Shown here piece after piece: positions 58,245 through 64,000 of a DNA stretch of 64,000 nt. Made by a program: the position numbers and the translations under genes. The notes under the pieces were generated by a model. The model was not told the DNA's origin, ran no database searches, and saw only the letters and a list, made by a program, of their open reading frames with translations. How positions within the stretch are numbered: position 1 is the first letter of the stretch; each line of letters starts with the position of its first letter. Source of the stretch: Armatimonadota bacterium. Its GTDB lineage: Bacteria; Armatimonadota; Fimbriimonadia; Fimbriimonadales; Fimbriimonadaceae. The DNA is taken from positions 345,238 to 409,237 of the forward strand of contig JAFDWQ010000003.1 in the NCBI GenBank assembly GCA_018268395.1, in the 5' to 3' direction.

Positions 58245-59561
58245 GTGATCGACCGCTATTGCACGCCCGCCATGACCGCGATCTGGAGCCGCGAGGCCAA
58301 GTACGCGAGGTGGCTGGAAGTCGAGCTGGCGGTCTGTCAGGGTTGGGTCGACGAAGGCGTCATGCCCTCCACGGACATGGACACCGTCCGAAGCGGTGCG
58401 TCGTTCGACATCGCCCGGTGCGACGAGATCGAGAAGGTGACCCGCCACGACCTCATGGCGTTCGTCCGGAACGTCAGCGAGAAGGTCTCCGGTGTCGACA
58501 CACTGTCGGCCGAATCCGAGGCCCTCGAAAACGACCCGTCGCGTTGGATCCACTTCGGCGTGACGTCGTACGACGTCATCGATACCGCGCTCGGCATGAT
58601 GATGCGCGATTCGTGCGACGTCCTCATCGCATCGCTCGACTCGCTCCGAGGGGCGCTGAAGAAGCTCTTCGACGCGTCGGGCCAGGTGCCGTGCATCGGC
58701 CGTACCCACGGGATCCACGCAGAACCCGTCACGTTCGGGCACAAGCTCCAAGGCTGGTACGAAGAGACGGGCCGGAGCATCGACCGCATCCAAGCCTCGA
58801 AAGACGAGATCGCAGTCGGCAAGGTCAGCGGCGCGGTCGGGATCCACGCCCACGTCACGCCGGACATGGAAGCCCGGATCTGTCAAAGCTTGGGGTTGAA
58901 GGCGGACCCGAACAGCACCCAGATCATCGCCCGGGACCGCCATGCCGCGTTGCTTTGCGACCTCGCCGTTCTCGCTGGGAGCCTGGAGCGGATCGCGACC
59001 GAGCTCCGAAACCTCCAGCGCACGGAAATCCTTGAGGTCCAAGAAGAGTTCGCCGCCGGCCAGACCGGGAGCAGCGCGATGCCGCACAAGCGCAATCCCT
59101 GGAACAGCGAGACGGTCTGCGGGCTCGCGAGGATCGTGCGGGGCAACGCCCACGCCATGCTCGAAAGCGTCACGACGTGGCACGAGCGCGATCTGACGAA
59201 CTCCTCCCTGGAGCGGATCGTCTTCCCGGACACGTTCCAACTCGTGGACTTCATGATCTCGCGCTTGACGAGGATCCTCAACGGCCTGGTCGTCATGCCG
59301 GACAACATGGCCCGGAACCTGAGGCAGATGGGCGACCTGGTCTTTAGCGAACACGTGATGGTGTCGCTCATCCGGTCGGGGCTCAGCCGCGAGGGCGCCT
59401 ACAAGACCGCCCAGCGCAACGCGGCGAAGGCCTGGGACGGCGAGGACTTCAAGACGTCGGTGCAGCAAGACGCCACTGTCCGCGACAGGCTCGACGCGAA
59501 AGAGGTGGAAGAGGCGTTCAGCCTCGAACACCACCTGAGGAACGCGCCTCGGACTCTCTAG
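58245..59561 (+). CDS. purB: Adenylosuccinate lyase
   Basis: A 438-residue member of the fumarase/aspartase superfamily, from GTG 58245; the frame stays open upstream but is not coding-like. It works twice in purine synthesis. N-terminal IDRYCTPAMTAIWSREAKYA, RHDLMAFVRNVSEKV, GVTSYDVIDTALGMMMRDSC, GRTHGIHAEPVTFGHKLQGW (catalytic His) and the flexible signature loop TGSSAMPHKRNPWNSE with the catalytic serine. The C-terminal NTFQ-like region FPDTFQLVDFMISRLTRILN is normal. purD is 3 kb upstream in the same direction. Confidence 0.93.
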   Translation: MIDRYCTPAMTAIWSREAKYARWLEVELAVCQGWVDEGVMPSTDMDTVRSGASFDIARCDEIEKVTRHDLMAFVRNVSEKVSGVDTLSAESEALENDPSRWIHFGVTSYDVIDTALGMMMRDSCDVLIASLDSLRGALKKLFDASGQVPCIGRTHGIHAEPVTFGHKLQGWYEETGRSIDRIQASKDEIAVGKVSGAVGIHAHVTPDMEARICQSLGLKADPNSTQIIARDRHAALLCDLAVLAGSLERIATELRNLQRTEILEVQEEFAAGQTGSSAMPHKRNPWNSETVCGLARIVRGNAHAMLESVTTWHERDLTNSSLERIVFPDTFQLVDFMISRLTRILNGLVVMPDNMARNLRQMGDLVFSEHVMVSLIRSGLSREGAYKTAQRNAAKAWDGEDFKTSVQQDATVRDRLDAKEVEEAFSLEHHLRNAPRTL

Positions 59562-59591
59562 CGGCATGAAATGTCCGGGCGGCTCCCACCG

Positions 59592-59597
59592 TATAAT
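59592..59597 (+). promoter_or_regulatory. -10 element (TATAAT) with leaderless spacing to GTG 59604
   Basis: Perfect TATAAT, then six bases (CTGACC), then GTG. The hexamer lies inside the longer reading frame that begins at ATG 59571, which argues for GTG 59604 as the true start. Confidence 0.65.
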
Positions 59598-59603
59598 CTG
59601 ACC

Positions 59604-60458
59604 GTGCGTTGGGAGGATCGCGAGGAAAGCGTCAACATCGAGGACCAGAGGGGCCGCGGGGTCGGGGGCAAGGCCGTCGGCATCAGCGGGCTCGGCCTGG
59701 TCATCGTGATCGTCTACGCCCTAGCGACGAAGCAGAACCCCGTCGACGTCCTGAACCAAGTCTCTGGACCGCAAGGCGACACCGCCGCTTCCGGGGAGTA
59801 CAAGCCGACTCAGCACGAAGAAGAGCTGCGCAAGTTCACCGCCGTCACGCTCAAGGACACCGAAACCGTCTGGTCGGACATTTTCCGGCAGAACGGCCGC
59901 AAGTACGTCTTTCCCAAACTCGTCATGTTCACGGGCCAGGTCCAGAGCGGCTGCGGAACGGCCGACGCGGGCATGGGGCCGTTCTATTGCGGCAACGACG
60001 AGAAGGTCTACATCGACCTCAGCTTCTACGACATGATGAAGACCCGTTTCGGCGCGAAGGGCGACTTCGCCCAGGCCTATGTCATCGCGCACGAAGTCGG
60101 GCACCACGTCCAAAACCAGCTCGGCACGCTCGACAAGGTCCACGCCATGCGCGAGCGGATGTCCGAGCGGCAGTACAACCAGCTTTCCGTCCGGCTCGAA
60201 CTGCAAGCCGACTACTACGCCGGAGTCTGGGCGCACCATGCCAAGCAGATGGCCGAGCTCGACGAGTCCGACATCCGCGAAGCGATGGAAGCCGCGAACG
60301 CGATCGGGGACGACACGCTCCAGAAGCAGGCGCAAGGCTACGTTAAGCCCGACGCGTTCACCCACGGGACGAGCGAACAAAGAACGCGGTGGTTCCTTAA
60401 AGGTTTCCGGTCGGGCGACGTCCGCGAGGGCGACACCTTCGACGCCAACCCGCTCTAA
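59604..60458 (+). CDS. Neutral zinc metallopeptidase (YpfJ family)
   Basis: Start set at GTG 59604, since a TATAAT lies in the 11 codons upstream (ATG 59571 is the alternative); 284 residues. The protein has RWEDREESVNIEDQRG, a membrane segment (about 25-45, ISGLGLVIVIVYALA), QSGCGTADAGMGPFYCGNDE, VYIDLSFYDMM and the zinc site AYVIAHEVGHHVQNQLGTLD with HEVGHH. A downstream LQADYYAGVWAHHAKQM supplies the third ligand region, and TFDANPL is the family end. This is PF04228; the physiological substrate is unknown. It probably acts on the outer face of the membrane. Confidence 0.9.
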   Translation: MRWEDREESVNIEDQRGRGVGGKAVGISGLGLVIVIVYALATKQNPVDVLNQVSGPQGDTAASGEYKPTQHEEELRKFTAVTLKDTETVWSDIFRQNGRKYVFPKLVMFTGQVQSGCGTADAGMGPFYCGNDEKVYIDLSFYDMMKTRFGAKGDFAQAYVIAHEVGHHVQNQLGTLDKVHAMRERMSERQYNQLSVRLELQADYYAGVWAHHAKQMAELDESDIREAMEAANAIGDDTLQKQAQGYVKPDAFTHGTSEQRTRWFLKGFRSGDVREGDTFDANPL

Positions 60459-60496
60459 AGTCCGTGCCCCGGTCGGCAAGGGCCGGCCTGTCGGCC

Positions 60497-60502
60497 CATA
60501 CT
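60497..60502 (+). promoter_or_regulatory. -10-like element (CATACT) before ATG 60510
   Basis: CATACT is followed by seven bases (TCTGCCC) and ATG. Four of six -10 positions match. The gap contains no ribosome-binding site. Confidence 0.4.
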
Positions 60503-60509
60503 TCTGCCC

Positions 60510-61520
60510 ATGCTCTACCTGGGCCTGGCCCTGTTGTTCGTCGTCACCGGCCTCTTGACGGCGGCGGAAATGGCGACCTTCAGCGCCCGGCCCGAACGGA
60601 TGCGTCAAGTCGCCAAAGCCGGAGACCGCCGCGGGACGATGGTGCTCAGCTATCAACGCTCGCCCGTCCCGTTCCTTTCCGCCGGGCAAGTGCTCGCGAC
60701 GGCGGGCTCCTTCGTCACGGGCGCGATCCTTAGCCAGGCCGTCACGCCGGACCTTGTCAAGGCCCTGCGCAGCGCCGTCCCTTGGACGACGGGCCAGATC
60801 GAGGCCGTCGCCTCCACGATCGTCCTCACCGTCTCCACCGTGGTCGCGCTCGTCACCACGAACGTCATTCCCAAGCAGATCGGCTTCGACCACGCCGACG
60901 ACGTCGCCGTCTTCTTCGCCTGGCCCTTCCGATGGCTGATCCGGTTGACAAGGCCCCTCGCGTGGGTCGTCATCGTCGCCGGACAGGTCGCCGAGCGCGT
61001 CGTCAACCGCAACCGCCCCCACGGATCCCGCGTGACCGAGGCCGACCTCTTGACGCTGATGGCCGAGGGCCTTCGCATCGGGGCCCTCGACCGCAAGGAA
61101 GCCGGGTTCGTCGTCAACGCCCTTCACCTCAGCGACCGCAAAGTCGCCGACGTCATGACCCCGGTCGACCGCATAGAAGCCCTCGACGCCCGTTGGGGCC
61201 AAGACCGCATCGACGCCGCCGTCCGCGGTTCTGCCCACTCGTTCCTGCCCGTCTACGACGGCACGATGGACCGCCCCGTCGGCGCTGTCCGGGCCCGCGA
61301 CTGGCTGACCGACGGCCGGGTCAAGGGGCTGGACGCGCTCGTCCTTCCCGTCGCGACCCTTTCGACGGACGACACCGCCGTCCGCCTCTTCGAAGCGCTT
61401 CAGGCCAAGGAAGCCCGGCTCGTCTTCGTCCAGAACGGCGACGGCAACACCGTCGGCATGCTGACCCTCAACGACGCCGTCGCCCTCCTCGCGGGCGACC
61501 TCGCCGCACTGCGTGCCTGA
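60510..61520 (+). CDS. CNNM-domain membrane protein with CBS domains (HlyC/CorC-like)
   Basis: A 336-residue protein. Residues 1-150 are the CNNM/DUF21 membrane domain (LYLGLALLFVVTGLLTAAEM, FLSAGQVLATAGSFVTGAIL, IEAVASTIVLTVSTVVALVT), with the family proline helix NVIPKQIGF. After a coupling region (LTLMAEGLRIGALDRKEAGF, LSDRKVADVMTPVDRIEALD) come two CBS-like modules ending TVGMLTLNDAVALLAGDLAA. The C-terminal CorC/HlyC transporter-associated domain is absent, so this is a short form. Relatives have been linked to Mg and Co efflux. Confidence 0.82.
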   Translation: MLYLGLALLFVVTGLLTAAEMATFSARPERMRQVAKAGDRRGTMVLSYQRSPVPFLSAGQVLATAGSFVTGAILSQAVTPDLVKALRSAVPWTTGQIEAVASTIVLTVSTVVALVTTNVIPKQIGFDHADDVAVFFAWPFRWLIRLTRPLAWVVIVAGQVAERVVNRNRPHGSRVTEADLLTLMAEGLRIGALDRKEAGFVVNALHLSDRKVADVMTPVDRIEALDARWGQDRIDAAVRGSAHSFLPVYDGTMDRPVGAVRARDWLTDGRVKGLDALVLPVATLSTDDTAVRLFEALQAKEARLVFVQNGDGNTVGMLTLNDAVALLAGDLAALRA

Positions 61521-61526
61521 CGTCCG

Positions 61527-63500
61527 CTACGACCCGTTCGCCCGGCGGAACTCCTCGATCGCCTTCTTCGCCGCCTCGCCCTTCTCGGGACGGAACCGGC
61601 CGAGCTCGTAGGTCGTCACGCCCGTCGTCGCACCGTCCGCCCACGTCACCTGGATCGTATAGGCGACGCCGTCGCGAAGACCGATCGACGCGTCCTTCTC
61701 GTCGAACATCGGGGTGCGGTTGCCGGGGCGGGCGGCGTCGTCAATCATGGTGTGCGTCGAACCTTGGAACTTGTCGGTTCGCGTCCTCATCAGCGTCTTG
61801 CGCGCCTTGACCGTGATCTGCCGCACGTCCGGCAGCGGCCGCTCGTCGTGGGGATAGCCGCCCTTGTCGTCGGGGAACATGTTCCCGACGCTCTTCAGGA
61901 GCTTGATCTGGCGCGGAGTGATCCGGGAGAACGTGACGGTCTCGCCACGGGCAAGACGGCCGAGTTCGGCGGGCGACAGGAGCCCGACCATCTCTGCCGT
62001 CGAATCCTCGTACATAGAGATGCCGTGCGGGGTCGACGCTCCTAGCGCTTCATAGGGCGAGAGCAGCGCATACCTCACCGTTTGGTTCACGTCCATGCCG
62101 CGCGTCTTGGCGCAGTACAGCGCCCAATCCGTATAAGGGACAAAGCCTTTCTCTTCGACGACCCGCATGAGCTGGGCCAGCGGCGCCCGGTCCAGGGCGA
62201 TTCGCCGGGAGAGGTCGGGCAAGGCCGGGCGGACCCAAAGGACGCCGTCCTTCTCCTCCATCGTCAGGATCGAACGGACCGACATCGCCTTCCACAGCGA
62301 GCCCCAAGGGATCTTTCCGTCGACCGTCGCCGCCTGGACGCTGGAGAAGAACTCGTCGGGCACGACCGCGACCATTTCGTCGTCGAGCGCGTCGGCCAGC
62401 CCCGTCAGCGCATCGGTGACGTGGAACGAGAGCGGGTCGTGGGTCGACGGGTCGGCGAAGAGCGGGCGGTCTTCGTCCAGGAACCCGTTCTTATCGAAAA
62501 AGGGAACGACGAACTGGGGAGACGTCCCCAGCATCTGCGGAAGATAACGGACGAACCGCACCGAGTCGGGCCGGAGCTTGACGGCCGGCTTCTGGTCGGT
62601 CAACCGCTTGGTGAACCCGACGTGCGGATAGCGCGAGAGCCATTCGCCGACGTCGGAGAACGCCCACGAGACCTGTCGGCCCTGGGGGTCGTTGACGATC
62701 AGGTACGGGGCGACGCGCGTCAACCAGTCCCGCACCGAGAGCTTGAACTCGAGCGGCTGCCGGGCCGGATCGGAGAGGTCGAAGATGTCCTTGAAAAGCG
62801 GGTCTTTGCGGTCGGACTCCTTCAGTCGGTTCGCGACGACGCCTAGGAACTCCTCCTGCTTGGCCAGATAGTCGGTGATCGCCTTGCGGTCGGATTCGGA
62901 GAAGGCCCCCGGGCCGAGCGGGCCGGCGGAGGTCCACTCGATGGAGTCACGGGGCGCGAGCGCGGTCAAGCGGTCGGCGTCGACGTTGGCGAAGAGCCTC
63001 TTCAGCAGCCACTTGAGCGGCGAGGCGAGGCGCGGGCCGTCGAGCGACATGCCGCGTCCGTCCTCTGGCGGGCGGCGGATCTTGTCGACGGCTTTCACGA
63101 GGTCGTCGACCTTGGCGAGGTTCCACGGGTCTTGCCCGTTCTTCGTCCGCATCGCTTCGAGCTGCTCTTGGAGCGAGGCGGTCTGGCGGTCGCGGTCGAG
63201 CTTGACGAGCGCTTGGTCTTGGGCGGCGGTGCGGGCGAGCGTGAAACCGTCCCTGTCCCGGGTCCATTGGGCGTCGGTCGCCTGCGCGATCTTGAGGAGG
63301 ACGTCGGCCGCGGGCTGCTTCTTGAGGTGGACGACGACGGTGAGGTCGCGGACGGTCCCCGTGGCCCGGAGCGTCGTCCCCGTCTTGTCCCCGATCCGCT
63401 TGAGGAGGTTTTCGAGCCGCATGGCGGGCCAATCGGCGGTGACCGGGGTCGCAGGGAGCTTGTCCTGCAGGAGGGCCAGGGCGAGGGCGAGCGACGTCAT
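61527..63500 (-). CDS. Large secreted protein of unknown function
   Basis: A 657-residue protein with a signal peptide (MTSLALALALLQDKLP). Residues 20-85 look like a secretin/STN-type short domain (RLENLLKRIGDKTGTTLRAT, VVVHLKKQPAADVLLKIAQA), common at the N-terminus of armatimonadete and planctomycete exported proteins. The remainder is mixed, with several Trp/Pro and Arg/Asp segments (LIVNDPQGRQVSWAFSDVGE, VPDEFFSSVQAATVDGK). No catalytic motif is recognised. Leader of about 20 bases with AAAAGG and a TACGAT hexamer upstream. Confidence 0.62.
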   Translation of the reverse strand: MTSLALALALLQDKLPATPVTADWPAMRLENLLKRIGDKTGTTLRATGTVRDLTVVVHLKKQPAADVLLKIAQATDAQWTRDRDGFTLARTAAQDQALVKLDRDRQTASLQEQLEAMRTKNGQDPWNLAKVDDLVKAVDKIRRPPEDGRGMSLDGPRLASPLKWLLKRLFANVDADRLTALAPRDSIEWTSAGPLGPGAFSESDRKAITDYLAKQEEFLGVVANRLKESDRKDPLFKDIFDLSDPARQPLEFKLSVRDWLTRVAPYLIVNDPQGRQVSWAFSDVGEWLSRYPHVGFTKRLTDQKPAVKLRPDSVRFVRYLPQMLGTSPQFVVPFFDKNGFLDEDRPLFADPSTHDPLSFHVTDALTGLADALDDEMVAVVPDEFFSSVQAATVDGKIPWGSLWKAMSVRSILTMEEKDGVLWVRPALPDLSRRIALDRAPLAQLMRVVEEKGFVPYTDWALYCAKTRGMDVNQTVRYALLSPYEALGASTPHGISMYEDSTAEMVGLLSPAELGRLARGETVTFSRITPRQIKLLKSVGNMFPDDKGGYPHDERPLPDVRQITVKARKTLMRTRTDKFQGSTHTMIDDAARPGNRTPMFDEKDASIGLRDGVAYTIQVTWADGATTGVTTYELGRFRPEKGEAAKKAIEEFRRANGS

Positions 63501-63588
63501 GAACTTGCCTTTTCCGTGCCCATCGTATCACGGGTCGGGGCGGTTTGGTGGCGGTCCTTCGTCGCCGGCGCACGTTCGGGCACGGTTC
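63501..63588. other. Short promoter-bearing interval before the secreted-protein gene
   Basis: Contains TACGAT on the minus strand and AAAAGG close to ATG 63500. Otherwise no feature is seen. The tandem repeat array begins at its far end. Confidence 0.45.
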
Positions 63589-63840
63589 CTGACAAGAAAG
63601 GGCCACTTTATGGCGCAAAAGGGCCGTTTCATGGCGCAAATGGGCCACTCCATGACAAGAAAGGGCCGTTTCATGGCGCAAATGGGCCACTCCATGACAA
63701 GAAAGGGCCACTCCATGGCGCAAAAGGGCCATTTCATGGCGCAAAAGGGCCGTTTCATGGCGCAAAAGGGCCACTCCATGACAAGAAAGGGCCATTTCAT
63801 GGCGCAAAAGGGCCACTTCATGACAAGAAAGGGCCCGTTC
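63589..63840. repeat. Tandem array of twelve 21-bp units
   Basis: Twelve contiguous 21-base units without spacers. Two variants alternate irregularly: one begins ATGGCGCAAAAGGGCC (or CAAATGGGCC) and one begins ATGACAAGAAAGGGCC; each ends in five bases like GTTTC, ACTCC, ATTTC or ACTTC. All share an A-rich run and a GGGCC core. Both strands stay open across the array since the period is a multiple of three, but its translations are only simple repeats. It lies upstream of the minus-strand gene starting at 63500. Confidence 0.93.
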
Positions 63841-63969
63841 TTACCGTCATCGAGAAAGAGGACGTTTTGATATCGTCAGCTCTTAATCATAAAACTTGTA
63901 CCTCGCGCTTGATCCATGTCGTTTCCGGATTCTGGCGGCAAGAGATGAGGACAAGAAGGACGGTCCACC
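63841..63969. other. A/T-rich intergenic stretch
   Basis: About 130 bases, A/T-rich compared with the rest of the window (around CTTAATCATAAAACTTGTAC). No RNA or gene is recognised. It may hold the promoter of the gene whose start is at 63970. Confidence 0.4.
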
Positions 63970-64000
63970 GTGAAGAGTTCGCCCTTTCCTCAGAAGCGGA
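63970..64000 (+). CDS. Possible start of a gene cut by the window edge
   Basis: GTG 63970 is preceded by AAGGACGG and gives KSSPFPQKR before the edge. Ribosome-binding site, start and basic N-terminus are consistent with an exported or prepilin-like protein, but too little is visible to decide. Confidence 0.35.
   Translation, partial: MKSSPFPQKR

Noticed and set aside
60478-60496. Terminator hairpin GGGCCG/CGGCCC
   Set aside because: Only six base pairs, no T-tract, and it overlaps the presumed promoter of the next gene.
59721-61238. 505-codon minus-strand reading frame
   Set aside because: Antisense to the zinc metallopeptidase and CNNM genes, which have clear family motifs.
63589-63840. 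CRISPR array
   Set aside because: Units of 21 bp follow each other directly without unique spacers, and no cas gene is in the window.
62875-63870. Long plus-strand reading frame through the repeat array, and its minus-strand counterpart at 63528-63821
   Set aside because: The first part is antisense to the secreted protein at 61527-63500. The repeat part stays open only because 21 is a multiple of three; no ribosome-binding site or plausible start is seen.

Overview
The window is a stretch of GC-rich (roughly 60-65 percent) bacterial chromosome. The best guess for the host is the phylum Armatimonadota, probably the Fimbriimonadia lineage. The main evidence is the type IV-prepilin-like protein at 18869-19657, whose [16 protein letters not shown]...FPVFAQAK signature is typical of the large prepilin-like families of that phylum. 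Secreted families of unknown function, TIGR03790, GHL10-type glycosidase, HEAT and PQQ-propeller proteins support this. No phage, insertion sequence or CRISPR array is visible; it reads as core chromosome with lineage-specific secreted proteins between housekeeping operons.

Layout. 1-4.7 kb: the end of a Kbl-like aminotransferase-fold enzyme, then secreted or unknown proteins including a GHL10-like glycosidase. 4.7-9.8 kb: a tightly packed operon, hisN-like phosphatase, ruvX, mltG, a yqeG-gtrA fusion, aroE and a Sua5/YrdC protein. 9.8-14.4 kb (minus strand): PQQ-propeller protein, dprA, nagA and a STAS-universal stress fusion. 14.6-18.7 kb: unknown membrane and secreted proteins, an ECF sigma/anti-sigma pair and tRNA-Trp. 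18.9-19.8 kb: the prepilin-like gene preceded by a TPP riboswitch. 19.9-24.2 kb: sugar isomerase-like, HAD, GYF/TM2, cyclophilin and two oligopeptide-type ABC permeases. 24.2-31.5 kb (minus strand): an active and an apparently inactive S41 protease, rpiB, a HEAT protein, an MTA phosphorylase and a metal-chelate binding lipoprotein. 31.6-35.2 kb: mreBCD and glutamate dehydrogenase. 35.4-50.3 kb: a lineage-specific region with three paralogous secreted proteins, YihY, lumazine synthase, photolyase, RNase HII, an ABC export operon and a transglutaminase-like protein. 50.5-55.3 kb: SRP RNA, dnaX, ybaB, recR, purD. 55.3-61.5 kb: unknown genes, a second sigma/anti-sigma pair, purB, a zinc metallopeptidase and a CNNM-type protein. 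61.5-64 kb: a secreted unknown protein and a 12-unit, 21-bp tandem repeat.

Gene organisation is compact. Genes in an operon commonly overlap by four bases, often TTGA, so that a TTG start overlaps a TGA stop. Four convergent pairs share their stop codons in a CTAG or CTAA tetranucleotide. Several first genes carry a -10-like hexamer ending five to eight bases before the start codon, which points to leaderless mRNAs.

The most unusual items are the TPP riboswitch in front of a prepilin-like gene instead of a thiamine gene, the three-member secreted family with the LQPTTPGT signature, the probable leaderless promoters, the YqeG-GtrA and STAS-USP fusions, the active/inactive protease pair, and two tandem-repeat loci at 35320-35372 and 63589-63840. 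All assignments come from reading motifs in the sequence; no database search was run.
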